A stretch of 64,000 nt of DNA from Cercis canadensis (Eukaryota > Streptophyta > Magnoliopsida > Fabales > Fabaceae): positions 1-64,000 of the forward strand of contig QAOA01008705.1 in assembly GCA_003255065.1 (NCBI GenBank), read 5' to 3'. The position numbers were made by a program, and so were the translations under genes. Below are positions 1 through 10,312 of this stretch, in pieces. Under the pieces are notes generated by a model. The model was not told the origin of the DNA. It searched no databases and saw only the letters and a program-made list of their open reading frames with translations. Within the stretch, counting starts at the first letter, position 1. Each line of letters starts with the position of its first letter.

Positions 1-1
1 T

Positions 2-175
2 AGGTACATAAGAAGAGCAGGTGCTGGTAAATTAATTGGAGATTATGCTAATTGGTTAAGTGGTTTTTTTCAAGGGAACTTAGGTCATTCTCCCATTGTT
101 TTGACAACTTAGAAGGATTTTGTAATGGCATGCATATTGGCAGTGATGCAAGGCTCAGGAAATTGAAAACTGCAT
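2..175 (+). pseudogene. Possible LINE-type RNase H remnant, cut by window edge
   Basis: Frame 2 reads into the window with GAGKLIGDYANWLSGFF, which resembles the start of the RNase H domain found at the end of plant L1-type LINE ORF2 (G-A-G-x-x-I-x-D followed by W-x-x-G-F). A stop at 110-112 breaks the frame and only weak similarity follows. The rest of the element would lie outside the window. The alternative is chance similarity; the match is short and no poly-A tail or target-site duplication is visible. Confidence 0.3.
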
Positions 176-1413
176 AATAAGAATAAGAAACAATCATCTG
201 AATTTTCATAATGAAGCACCTAATTATCATCCCCTGCTTAACATATATATCACCCACTGGAGGGTCAAGCTTACTAGATTGTTCCATTTGATTCTCAGTT
301 AAACTCCAGTAAACCGAAGCTATAAATGGCAATACCTGACATTTTTTACCTCATCTACACTGTTTTGATCTAAAACTAGATAGAAATTAGAAAGAACAAG
401 TCAGCAATGTAACTCCAAATCTCCAAACAACAAACAAAATCAATCAGTGTGCAATGTTCATGTAGTTGCAGTCTGTCAAATTTCAATAACATCTCTACCA
501 AGAATCAACTTAGTATGGATGCACCTTCCCCTTACAGATATAAGAAGAGAGAAAGCAATTAGTTTATCCAAGCACATCCATGTTTTTTATTCTAACCAAG
601 CAAGACCTAAAACTGAAAACTGCCAACCTATACTTGAGAGCAAGAAACAGTATTCATTAGTCCAGAAAATTATGCAAGATCAGCATTATGAAACTACAAA
701 GGAGCCATCCTGCAGTCTTTTTTTTTCTTTTGAGAGAGGGTGTTGGAGAAGGGGTTAATATAAGGTCAAAATAGAAGGCTTAAATTTCCTTTATGTTGTC
801 TTATAATCTAGTTAGTACATAAGTTCTCTCAAATAAGTAATTGATTGAAGATTTTATGTTGCCACCAACAAGTTAGGACTGCAATTCAATTTTCTAGTAT
901 ACATCTTTATCTCCTTTGCATGAGCATCAAATAACTAAGAACATATATTACCTTCTTCAGCAAAGACAAACAGATGATGCAATTCCTCAAAAATCAAAAT
1001 ACAACCTGAATAATGTTACAATTCTTCAACGATCAACTATACCATTATCCATCAATCTAGAATTAGTTTGAATAAGCAAAACAGCCTCTTCTCGCTAACA
1101 AATGGTACCAAAACCATCATTCCAGCAACTTATGTTTTCCCATTCCCTCAACCAAAGTAATATTACAAGCATAAAAGTGGACAAATCTCAAAATCACTGC
1201 CTGACTTCTTGTCTCCAGCATTACCAAGACAAACAACTAAATCCAAGACTCCCCTAACTAAATTTTCCATCAAAACAAAGAATTTCCACTGCCCATTTAG
1301 CCCCATTCCACAGCAAAACGAAAATTAAATTCAAATTAGAATAAATCAAAACAAAAGGAAAAACAAAACCCTAAGTCCTATGCTAATTGCTAAAAGCATC
1401 ACTCACCACCACC
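176..1413. other. No recognisable gene; 3' flank of the GATA exon
   Basis: AT-rich sequence without a convincing ORF or repeat. The part next to 1413 is presumably the 3' UTR and downstream flank of the minus-strand GATA exon. Short ORFs here have no family features. Confidence 0.4.
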
Positions 1414-2001
1414 TTAGCCTTTATCCATGGCCTTAAACACCATTCCCACTTGCTTCTCTCTCCTCATCTCTACTATCTTCCTGTGCGAATTAGAATGCAA
1501 CTCACTACAAAAAGTTGGGCTACTTGCTGGGCGATACTCAGGCACAAGCCGCCCTGACTTATTCCTAACCCCACAAGCATTACAAAGTGTTTTCGGCCCA
1601 AGGGGCCCAGCCCGCCATTGCGGAGTTTTATCTGCTCCACAATGCTGGCATTTCCTCCCAATCGTTGAGATTGTTATTACTGGTTCTGCTTTGGCAACTT
1701 TGTTATCCGTTTGGCTCCACCAGAACGGCTGGCTAGAGATCTCAGCAAGACCACGGCGACACCTACTGTGACGCTTACTCCGAGCACGGACAAGGACCTT
1801 AAGGTGATCATAGCAGTTTAAGAGGGTACTGCTGTTATTGCTGTTGCTACTGTTCGTACTGCTCGTGCTGTATTCAGTCATTGAGACTGTGTTTTGGTGC
1901 CTTGATATGTCGGGTTGAATTGCGAGTATGTCAACAAATGTTTCAACGGCAGGAAATGCATCTTTGTTAGATATCCATTCAAGCTCTTCTTCTGCAAACT
2001 C
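1414..2001 (-). CDS. GATA zinc-finger transcription factor, 3' exon (gene split by inversion)
   Basis: A DNA-binding transcription factor of the plant GATA family (subfamily A, GATA5/6/7-like) that would act in the nucleus. The single zinc finger is C-x2-C-x18-C-x2-C (CQHC ... CNAC), in the second half of the exon, followed by the conserved [20 protein letters not shown] tail (most relatives have Tyr where this has Asn). Upstream lie the conserved [20 protein letters not shown] segment, a Ser/Asn-rich linker and a basic [15 protein letters not shown] patch. An acceptor TTCCAG precedes the first codon GAG at 2001 in phase 0, so this is an internal or last exon rather than a complete gene. The usual N-terminal exon is not upstream on this strand; it lies at 5372-5527 on the opposite strand. 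The exon itself has no stops, so the break is recent or is an assembly error. Confidence 0.88.
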   Translation of the reverse strand, partial: EFAEEELEWISNKDAFPAVETFVDILAIQPDISRHQNTVSMTEYSTSSTNSSNSNNSSTLLNCYDHLKVLVRARSKRHSRCRRGLAEISSQPFWWSQTDNKVAKAEPVITISTIGRKCQHCGADKTPQWRAGPLGPKTLCNACGVRNKSGRLVPEYRPASSPTFCSELHSNSHRKIVEMRREKQVGMVFKAMDKG

Positions 2002-2003
2002 CT

Positions 2004-2742
2004 GGAACATGAGAAAGAGTAAAATTAGTTTTCACATCAATTTTTAGGTAAGCAAAAAGGGTTTCTTTAGTCAACTCAGCTATCAGATTCAGACATCAGT
2101 AGTCATGCTGAGCTTTAGATCAAGAAAATAGTGCTCCCATCAGTTTTACCTTTTCCGAGCTGTGCAACATTTGGCTCTAACCTCCACAATATGGCAACCT
2201 CGTAACCAGTAAATAAAACGTATGTCGGAAAGATGGAATATATTGTGCCAGACTATATTGCCCATATGATGATGAGAGCAAAAGAAAAAGAAGTGAAACT
2301 CCACGGACATCTATTAATATTTTATTCTGGGTGAGACAAATATATTGACGCCACAATAGTACACACTAAAATCTTCTGAGCACATTCTCAAACAATTTAA
2401 GATTTACTGGCAATTTCACCATTTCAAAGATACCCTTGAGCAATCCCAATAATCCTGTAGTAGTATGTGACCATGACATTTAGAGTCCACCAGGACAAAC
2501 TTGTCCAGCAGTAGAAGCTGCACTCTAAAAAAACAAGTTGAAAGCCTATCAGAAACCTTTTATGCTCATTGTAGATAATATATTTAATGCTTTTTGCATT
2601 TGACTAAGGCAGCCCAGTCCAAATCCTAATTCAAGCTTGTTACAACCAAATCATAGTTCACAAATGCTTGTGCTTTCCTTTCTCTTTCCTTAAAGACCCC
2701 TAAACAAGTCACCACTAAACCAATAAACAACCATATCCAGTT
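2004..2742 (-). other. Remnant of the GATA intron
   Basis: Non-coding sequence between the GATA exon-2 acceptor (2002-2003) and the Copia target site. Under the inversion model this is the 3' part of the single GATA intron; the 5' part is 5528-5577. No other gene seen. Confidence 0.55.
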
Positions 2743-2747
2743 CTTCA
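2743..2747 (+). repeat. Target-site duplication, left copy (CTTCA), of Copia-1
   Basis: Five bases directly before the LTR start. Their reverse complement TGAAG is at 5578-5582 directly before the inverted partner LTR, as expected if the two LTRs come from one insertion later split by inversion. Confidence 0.75.
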
Positions 2748-3152
2748 TGTTGAATTATAAACTTGATCCAATCCATAATCAAAAGCCTAAGACCCAAATA
2801 AAGTGAAAGATATTTACAGAAAAATTCCTAGAATTTTCTAGTTAGTGCATGATGTTTCATCTCCAAGTCAAATAAGTCATTTTCAAGATAGAAGACTCAT
2901 TTCCAAGTCAAGTGACTAATTTTCCAAGATGGATGACTCATCTCCCAAAGTCATTAGCTTTTATTATGTAATTTATGTTTTGTGGTGTATGTTGATTGTA
3001 TTCCCCTATAAATAGGGAGGCTTGTAAGTTGTTTTTATCTAGCAAGAAATCTGAAAGTATTTTCAATAACAAGCTTCTTCTTCTCCTTCTTAATCGAGTT
3101 GCATTAGAGAGTTAGAGAGTTTAGTTATTTTTGAGTGAGTTTCCTTCCAACA
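2748..3152 (+). repeat. Copia-1 5' LTR, 405 bp
   Basis: Begins TGTTGAATTATAAAC and ends CCTTCCAACA, the TG...CA ends of an LTR. It contains a TATA-like CTATAAATAGG near 3005. The primer-binding site follows 3 bases after the end. The same 405-bp sequence is inverted at 5583-5987, and shorter relatives flank Copia-2. Confidence 0.92.
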
Positions 3153-3155
3153 AAG

Positions 3156-3167
3156 TGGTATCAGAGC
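3156..3167 (+). other. Primer-binding site, initiator Met-tRNA
   Basis: TGGTATCAGAGC just downstream of the LTR matches the usual Ty1/Copia primer-binding site complementary to plant tRNA-iMet. Confidence 0.9.
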
Positions 3168-3337
3168 GATCTGTTGAAAGGAAAGGTATCACTATAGCAT
3201 ATCAAATCGAAGATCTCGACCAAAGGAACGCAACTCCACTAGAATCATCAGAATACGGACGCGCCGCCACTCGCCGCCGGACAATCTCTATCCAGAAAAA
3301 CAGTTGAAGCTACTGTAAAGAGAAGTTGAAACGAGAC

Positions 3338-4780
3338 ATGGCCAATGGTATGACTTCCTTTCAAGTTCCTACACTAAGAAATGACAACTACGATAATTGG
3401 AGAGTAAAAATGAAGGCTCTTTTAGGTGCACATGATGTTTGGGAGGTCATAGAAATGGGTTATAGTGAGCTGGAGAATGAGGCTACTCTAACCCCAACTC
3501 AAAGGGAAAACTTGAAAGACACACGGAAGAGAGACAAGAAAGCTCTCTTTCTCATCTATCAAGCCTTAGATAATGATGGCTTTGAGAAGATTTCAAGTGC
3601 AAGCTCCACTAAGGAAGCATGGGAGAAGTTGCAAACTTCTTACAAAGGATCCGAACAAGTGAAGAGAGTTTTCCTTCAAGTGTTAAGAGGTGAATTCGAA
3701 TCCCTTCAAATGAAAGCATCCGAGTCTATTTCCGATTACTTCACAAGAGTGTTGATCATTTTCAACCAACTAAAAAGAAATGGTGAAGAGATAGAAGATA
3801 CTCCGCTCTTTACATCCCAAATTCAATCACATCGTTACAACGATTGAAGAAACAAAGAATTTGGAGGAAATGACGATTGAGCAACTCCAAGGATCTTTAC
3901 AAGCATATGAAGAAAAGCAAAAGAAAAAGCAAGAGACTTCCAAGCAACTCCTCAAGGTGCAACTCAAGGAGAAAGAAGAAACCCAAGGCTATGATAGAAA
4001 TCAACGTGGTCAAGGAAGGGGTCAAGGACGAGGACAAGGTAGAGGTCGCGGTTGTGGCATGGTTGGAACAACAACAATTATAACAACAACTATGAAAAGG
4101 GAGATAGCTCACTAAGAGGTCGTGGAAAAGGAAGTTCGAACTCAAGGTATTCCAAATCTCAAGTTCAATGTTATAATTATCAAAAGTTTGGTCATTATGC
4201 ATCAGAATGTAGAGCTCTTAACAACAAAGTTGAGGAGAGGACCAACTATGTGGAGGAGAAGACCGATGAAAAATGAATTCTTCTTCTAGAACAAAAGGAG
4301 AATGATGGTGGCCAAGCAAGCTTATGGTATCTTGACACTGGTGCAAACAATCACATGTGTGGAAGGAAAGACATGTTCGTAGAGATAGATGAATCAATTA
4401 GTGGAAATGTTTCATTTGGAGATGATTCTAAGATACAAGTAAAAGGAAGAGGTAACATTCTTATCTATTTGACAAATGGAAGACATCAATTTATTTCCAA
4501 TGTTTACTATGTGCCCAACATGAAAAGTAACATATTGAGCTTAGGGCAACTCTTAGAGAAAGGTTATGATAGTCACATGAAGGATTATAATCTTTCAATA
4601 AGAGATGATCAGAATAATTTCATTGCTAAAGTCCTAATGGTGAAGAATAGAATGTTTATGATCAATATCCAAAATGATGTTGCAAAGTGTTTGAAAGCTT
4701 GCTATAAAGATGCATCATGGTTGTGGCATCTTGGATTTGGGCATCTTAATTTCAGAAGTTTGGAGCTGTTATCTAAGAAA
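3338..4780 (+). pseudogene. Copia-1 gag-protease, integrase start (truncated, frameshifted)
   Basis: The 5' half of a Ty1/Copia polyprotein. It starts MANGMTSFQVPTL with the gag (UBN2-type) domain. A deletion of about 17 bp relative to Copia-2 near 3810 shifts the frame. The zinc knuckle at about 4170-4210 reads CYNYQKFGHYASEC: the second Cys of CCHC has become Tyr. A stop lies at about 4274. The protease motif WYLDTGANNHM follows, then the integrase zinc-domain start (LWHLGFGHL). Similarity to the family stops abruptly after LSKK at 4780, where unrelated sequence (the GATA upstream region) begins. The catalytic integrase core and reverse transcriptase are absent from this side. Confidence 0.9.
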
Positions 4781-5371
4781 TATATCCTTTCAAGGATTAC
4801 CACAATTGATAGTTGCTTCATAATAGATTATATTACAAAAATAAATCTTGGACTTAGGTGAAGATTCATACTGGTCTTGCCCTCTTGGGCAAGCAATGTT
4901 CATGCTTAGGACAAGCTAACATGGGGTGATGTAATGAATGATGAAAGACAACCACTATGCCAAAGTGCCAAATAGTAGATGTGAAAAAAACTAAGTCATT
5001 TTAAGTGGCAAAGGGTTTGAAAGCAACTTAAAGAATCTTAGTGATTAATTATGATATTTTTTTTGTCTGAATGTACGGACGATACCCCACGTCGAGTAAT
5101 GATATAATTAAGTTTCAACATGTTAATCATATATTTCACCAAATTGAATTATCTGCAAAGCAACTGGTAACTAAAAAGCCCCTCGTTATATTGGCCAAAA
5201 ATGTTAAAATAATCGTCGGGAAGTAAAATAATTTGCATTGGAGATTTGATAAAATTAAGGTAACATTTGTCACTTTTTAAAGGATATTCAGTATATGTTG
5301 GGGAGATGTTGGCAAGTGTCTCTCAAAGCCTCTTCTACGCTTCAAAATTCCTTTTTTTTTTCTTGTTAAGG
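4781..5371 (+). promoter_or_regulatory. Probable upstream region of GATA exon 1
   Basis: Non-coding DNA between the broken Copia and the GATA start codon. By position it should hold the GATA promoter and 5' UTR. A pyrimidine-rich tract (5351-5364) precedes the ATG. No clear TATA box or TE similarity was recognised. Confidence 0.4.
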
Positions 5372-5527
5372 ATGGAGTCCCTTGGTTTCGTGGATGGACT
5401 CTTGGATTTCTCATCAGACAACGAGGAAGACAAACCTCGGAAAGTCCTACCTTCACTTAACCCAAAATGCAGTGATCCAGCATCATTAAATGCTTTGGAC
5501 CTTGATGATCCTAGCCAATCATTTTCA
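5372..5527 (+). CDS. GATA transcription factor, 5' exon (opposite strand to exon 2)
   Basis: Encodes 52 residues beginning MESLGFVDGLLDFSSDNEED, the conserved acidic N-terminus of subfamily A GATA factors, and ending in SLNALDLDDPSQSFS. A strong donor GTAAGT follows at 5528, leaving phase 0, which fits the phase-0 acceptor of the GATA exon at 2001. In relatives this segment directly precedes the EFAEEELEW segment that starts the other exon, so the two exons are halves of one gene. Here they lie on opposite strands about 3.4 kb apart and cannot be joined by normal splicing. Only about 50 bp of intron follow before the inverted LTR. Confidence 0.85.
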
Positions 5528-5577
5528 GTAAGTTTGAAGGTCCATTTTTAACCTACTTTTGACTGTTTATGAGGTCA

Positions 5578-5582
5578 TGAAG
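5578..5582 (-). repeat. Target-site duplication, right copy (TGAAG = CTTCA reversed)
   Basis: Directly abuts the inverted LTR. Read on the minus strand it is CTTCA, identical to 2743-2747. Confidence 0.75.
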
Positions 5583-5987
5583 TGTTGGAAGAAAACTCAC
5601 TCAAAAACAACTAAACTCTCAAACTCTCTAATGCAACTTGCTTAAGAAGGAGAAGAAGAAGCTTGTTATTGAAAATACTCTCAAATTTCTTGCTTGATAA
5701 AAACAACTTACAAGCCTCCCTATTTATAAGGGAATACAATGAACATACACCACAAAACATAAATTACATAATAAAAGCTAATGACTTTGGGAGATGAGTC
5801 ATCCATCTTGGAAAATTAGTCACCTGACTTGGAAATGAGTCTTCTATCTTGGAAATGATTTATGTGACTTGGAGATGAAACATCATGCACTAACTAGAAA
5901 ATTCTAGGAATTTCCCTGTAAATATCTTTCACTTTATTTGGGTCTTAGGCTTTTGATTATGGATTGGATCAAGTTTATAATTCAACA
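5583..5987 (-). repeat. Copia-1 3' LTR, inverted, 405 bp
   Basis: Reverse complement of the LTR at 2748-3152 with the same length. On the minus strand it follows a polypurine tract and the end of pol, so it is the 3' LTR. Together with the 5' LTR and the complementary 5-bp flanks it defines one insertion whose right half was inverted. Confidence 0.92.
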
Positions 5988-6001
5988 CCCCCCCCCCCCT
6001 T
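5988..6001 (-). other. Polypurine tract of Copia-1
   Basis: A run of 12 C then TT (AAGGGGGGGGGGGG on the minus strand) directly adjoins the 3' LTR, where plus-strand priming occurs in LTR retrotransposons. Copia-2 has a matching run of 14 C at 8910-8923. Confidence 0.85.
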
Positions 6002-6289
6002 AAACTTGATCTTGTGATTCCAAGTAAATTCCTCAACCTTACGAAGACTTCTTTCTTAAGTGGCTTGGTAAAGATATCTGCAATTTGATCTTGGAACTTC
6101 ACGTACTCCACTTGCACATCCTTTCTTGCTATGCTCTCTCTTATGTAATGGTAGCGAGTGTCAATGTGTTTGGATCGGTCATGGAAGACTGGATTATTTG
6201 CTAAGGCTATGGCTGATTTGTTGTCAACATAAACCTTAGTTGGCTCTCCTTGTTTCATGTCAACTCCTTAAACAGGTTTCTCAACAAAG

Positions 6290-7497
6290 TGTTATGAGAA
6301 ATCTTAATGCAAGTGTACGTTATCGTTTCCAAGTAATAAGATGAGATAGAGTTATCGTTCCCACGAGGACTAAAGTATCAATTACCGAAATTTGGTTAAC
6401 CTTAATTTTATCTAATCAATTAATATGGAGAGATTTTCAAGAAACAACTTAAAATAGAATGAAAACAAACTAAACCAGTAAAATGATAGAATTATGAAGA
6501 GAGAAATATCTAGGGCTTTTGATTTCACCATAGCTATTCCGATTTACTATTCCTAATTCATTAACCAAGAACAATCTTCCTAATTGCTAGCCAAGAACCC
6601 TAACTTATTTATTAGCCTTTCCCAAGGTCAAACAAAAGTATTTCTAAGTTATGAACCCACGATATTCCTATATGAATTGCGGACAACCTAGAAATTCACT
6701 TAATTCTATGGTTCTTTTTAAATAGCTACACAGGTCATAGAGGTATATTTCTATCCTACATGCAACCTATGTTCTTAATCTTTATGATCTTTAATTACAA
6801 ATTACCTCCCAGTCTCATTGTAATTATCTAATAAACTAATTGGTGATCAAACAATTAGAAGCATGAAGATTTGAGAAAAAGAAGACAATTTAATAAAGGA
6901 GTTCTTGAATTAAAGAAATAGAAAATAACAAATCATCCTAGCTAGGCTACATCATAGCCCTAGAAGCGAATTTAGTTCATAGCAAAAAGGAAGAACATGA
7001 TAAAATTAAATCTAGACATGGTTCAAAGGGAAGAAGGATAAAAACTTTGAAGAGAAGCCCCAATTTTGTTGTGCCCTTCTCCAATCCTTGTTTTTGCTCT
7101 TCTCCTTGCCTCCAAGAAGTCCAGAAAAGGATCCCCTAAAAATTCCTAAGAGTTCCCTTTTATACTTGCCTCTAAAAGCCCTAAAAAACTAAGGAAAAAG
7201 GAGCCACGTATGAAGATTTCGGGCACGGGCGCTGCGGCGCTACTGTTCAAGGGGTGCGGCCCTGAGTTGCTGTCTAGGTCTTCCATTCTGATGCTCCAAG
7301 GGCCGCGGCTCTGGGTTTTGGGCGCCGCGACGCTTGAATTCTAGCCCAGAAACTTCCCAATTCTTCAATTCTTCATTCTAACCTATGAAACCTACAATTT
7401 AACATAAAACATCCCATTAGATAACAATAAATCTCAATAAACAATCAAATAATTAAGTCAAAGAGATCTAAAGAGTGGATATAAAACCCACTCAACA
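6290..7497. mobile_element. Solo LTR, 1208 bp, inside Copia-1 RNase H
   Basis: Begins TGTTATGAGAAATC and ends CCCACTCAACA, so it has TG...CA ends, and is flanked by the 5-bp direct repeat CAAAG at 6285-6289 and 7498-7502. Removing it and one CAAAG brings the two parts of the RNase H frame back together. It has no coding capacity, primer-binding site or polypurine tract, so it is best read as a solo LTR left by recombination of a larger LTR retrotransposon of a different family, possibly Gypsy. Confidence 0.82.
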
Positions 7498-7702
7498 CAA
7501 AGCTGTATGACAAACATATGAAGTAGCAGCTATGTACTCAACTTCACAAGTAGAAAGTGTGACAATCGGTTGCTTTTTTTACATCCATGTGAAAGTTGTG
7601 TTTCCCATGAAGAATACAAACCCACTAGTACTATTTCTATCATCCATATCTCCACCCCAATCACTATCGCTATATCCAACAAGTTTATAATCATTAGAAT
7701 AA

Positions 7703-8029
7703 AGTTTGTAGCCTTCCTTACATATATGCTCCAATTTAGGAAGGGAAATTAGAGTTAGTTGTTTGAGCAGCACAAAACCGTCACTCTGTTCTCCATCTAA
7801 AAAAAATGCTTCATGATGGAATATCTCCTTAGCAGAACAGTATTGCAGAACAAGATGTTCAAGATTGGGTATTTTTTGAAGGAACCAATATGGGAAGCTA
7901 GCTTGTTCTTCCTCCAACAATTGTAGTCGGAGGAGTTTGAGCCTGTGAAAGTGCTCGGAGGAGAGTTGACAAAGCCAATTCATGATATCATCTTTATTGT
8001 TTAGAAACAGATCCTCCAAGTTGGAGAAG
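7703..8029 (-). pseudogene. LRR exon fragment of a second resistance-gene copy, fused to Copia
   Basis: On the minus strand an acceptor (ATTAG) leads into VFSNLEDLFLNNKDDIMNW and leucine-rich repeats ending LTLISLPKLEHICKEGYKL. This parallels the LRR exon at 12808-13667 (LSLIGLPKLRHICKEGYEL). At about 7702 the frame runs directly into Copia RNase H, giving a chimeric ORF through to 7579. The remaining LRR and C-terminus expected in this family are missing. No N-terminal domains belong to this copy within the window. Confidence 0.8.
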
Positions 8030-8287
8030 ACCTAATATAGCAATTTTAGCCAAGTAAACAAATGAGTGTCAGTGTTAGAATTAGAAGCATGGAAATTAAT
8101 ATTTTATTTAAAAAGAAAAAATCAATGGCAATGAATAACACAATACGAAAAGAAAAAAAAAAAAAAACTAGTTGTATAAGATGAACCCCTGTAAAAGCTC
8201 AAAATATTAAAAAATAAAATAATCATATGTCCTTAATAAATAGATTAAGTAGACGTGACACTGAAGAGAACTAACTAGAGTTTCCAC

Positions 8288-8517
8288 CTTTTCAACCAAG
8301 AAGATGGGCTGCTGAATTGGGATATTAAGATTGCCTTTCTTGCGTGTCTCTTTGAAGCTGAGTAATTTTGTCCCAAATACATTCAGTTCCCCAACACAAA
8401 CATCTAATTTCTTCAATACTGGCCACTCTGCATTATATTGTGTCTTGGGTAGAAGCTCTTGAGTTTGGGTACATTCCAGATCACCATTTGATAATTCTTT
8501 TAATTGAGGAAACTCTG
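8288..8517 (-). pseudogene. LRR exon fragment (3' part), split by Copia-2
   Basis: Reads EFPQLKELSNGDLE ... AEWPVLKKLDVCVGELNVFG ... IPIQQPIFLVEK on the minus strand, a block typical of the C-terminal LRR exons of At4g27190-like proteins, then a donor GTGGAA. The following exon begins at 8029. The 5' part of the exon lies beyond the Copia insertion at 12278-12330. Confidence 0.8.
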
Positions 8518-8909
8518 TGTTGGAAGGAAACTCACTCATAAAACAACTAAACTCTCAAACTCTCTAATGCAACTCTCTTAAGGAGAAGAAGAAGAAGCTT
8601 GTTACTGAAAATACTCTCAAATTTCTTACTTGATGAAAACAACTTACAAGCCTCCCTATTTATAGGGAATACAACCAACATACACCACATACATAATAAA
8701 AGCTAATGGCTTTGGGAGATGAGTCATCCATCTTGAAAAATTAGTCTCTTGACTTGGATATGAGTCATCTATCTTGGAAATGGCTTATCTGACTTAGAGA
8801 TGAGACATCATGCACTAACTAAAAAATTCTAGGAATTTTCCAAATATCTTTCACTTTATTTGGGTCTTGGGCTATTGATTATGAATTGAATCAAGTTTAT
8901 AATTCAACA
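8518..8909 (-). repeat. Copia-2 3' LTR
   Basis: LTR of the same family as 2748-3152, adjoining a C14 tract (the minus-strand polypurine tract). Confidence 0.9.
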
Positions 8910-8923
8910 CCCCCCCCCCCCCC

Positions 8924-10312
8924 TTAAACTTGATCTTGTGATTCCAAGTAAGTTCCTCAAACTTACGAAGATTTCTTTCTTCAATGGCTTGGTAAAGATA
9001 TCTGCAATTTGATCTTGGGACTTCACGTACTCCACTTGCACATCCTTTCTTGCTATGCTCTCTCTTAGCATTTCATTTTATCTTGTACACCCATTTGACA
9101 CCAATTGCCTTGTGCCCTTTTCGAAGAGTGGCTAGCTCCCAAGTGTTATTCCTCTCAATGGCTTTGATTTCTTCATCCATCGCATCTCTCCATTTCTCTT
9201 TCTGTGTAGCTTCCTGAAAATTAACTGGTTCACAATCAGCAAAGAAACAATAGAGTGTAAGATTATCAAGAACTTCAGTTTCTTCATAAAGATCTTGAAG
9301 TCTTCGTTCACGAGGCACTAGTCTTTCGCTTGATGAAGGTGATGAGTCTCTAAGGGTAGCTGATGTTGGCGTTGTAGGTGGGGTTGTCGACTCTTCTCGT
9401 GATCGCTCATTTGCTTGCTCCTCTTCTTCAGGTGGAAGATCAAAAGTAATGTTGTTGTTATGAGATCCAAAATCCCATTCTCCTTCTTCATCAAATATCA
9501 CATCTCGGCTAATTACAAGCTTTTTGTTATTCGGATTGTACAGCTTGTACCCCTTCAAACTTGAGTCATAGCCAATGAAGATGAAGCTTTCACTCTTATC
9601 ATCCAACTTGGTTCTTCTCTCGTCTGGCACATAAACATGGGCTACGCTTCCAAAAACTCTTATGTGTGAGATGGCAGGCTTTCTTCCACTTCATGCTTCT
9701 TGTGGTGTTTTGCCCCATACACTTTTGGTGGTACACAACACAATCTACAGCTTCTGCCCAAAATTCTTTAGGTAATCTCTTACTCTTGATCATACTCCGT
9801 GCCATATCGAGAATAGTTCTATTCTTTCTTTCTGCAACACCGTTCTGTTGGGGGGATCTTGGAACGGTCAAAGAACGTCGAATTCTATTTACTTCACAAA
9901 ATTTCTTGAACTCCTTGGAATTGAATTCTCCTCCTCGATCAGATCTCATTGCCTTGATCTGACGACCACTTTCTTTCTCTATAGCTGCTTTGAACTTCTT
10001 GAAAACTCCAAACACTTTTGATTTCTGCTTCAAGAAGTACACCCATGTTTTTCTTGAAAAATCATCTATAAAGGTAAGAAAATAATTACTATTACCAAGA
10101 GAGCTTGGTTTGATTGGCCCGCACACATTAGTGTGGATGAGCTCTAGTGGCTTCTTGGCTCTTGATTCTGATTGTTTTGGAAAGCTTTTTCTGAATTGCT
10201 TCCCAAGTAGACATCCTTCGCAAAGTTGGTCTGGATGGTTGATGCAAGGGAGTCCTTTCACCATCTCTTTCTTCGATAGAAGCTCCAAACTTCTGAAATT
10301 AAGATGCCCAAA
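8924..10312 (-). pseudogene. Copia-2 pol: integrase, with reverse transcriptase deleted
   Basis: Integrase zinc domain continues from LWHL into GHLNF and CINHPDQLCEGCLLGKQF. The core follows: HTNVCGPIKP (first catalytic Asp replaced by Asn), MRSDRGGEF (second Asp) and QQNGVAERKNRT (Glu). A C-terminal integrase region and the start of reverse transcriptase (AIGVKWVYKIK) reach 9073. There the sequence jumps directly to the RNase H end (RESIARKDVQVEYVKF), removing reverse transcriptase and most of RNase H. A stop (TGA) precedes the joint, and frameshifts occur near 9600 and 10300. Confidence 0.88.

Larger units (their letters stand above)
5929..7702 (-). pseudogene. Copia-1 RNase H region, interrupted by a solo LTR
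   Basis: The 3' end of the Copia polyprotein. On the minus strand from 7702: SNDYKLVGYSDSDWGGD with the RNase H aspartates, STSGFVFFMGN, a stop where the family continues, then STCEVEYIAAT up to 7503. After the inserted element (6290-7497) it resumes with LRNLFKEL, a short deletion, and TKVYVDNKSAIALANNPVFH ... DIFTKPL to about 5990. It therefore belongs with the inverted 3' LTR. Its outer end at about 7702 is fused to LRR coding sequence rather than to reverse transcriptase. Confidence 0.88.

Noticed and set aside
48..758. Two short ORFs near the window start
   Set aside because: Low-information ORFs in AT-rich DNA with no motif, splice or codon evidence.
1427..1771. ORF antisense to the GATA exon
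   Set aside because: Shadow of the GATA coding strand, with no independent family features.
4781..5371. Rest of the LRR gene expected at the inversion joint
   Set aside because: I looked for the missing LRR continuation here, since a clean two-break inversion would place it after 4780, but the sequence does not encode it; some sequence must have been lost.
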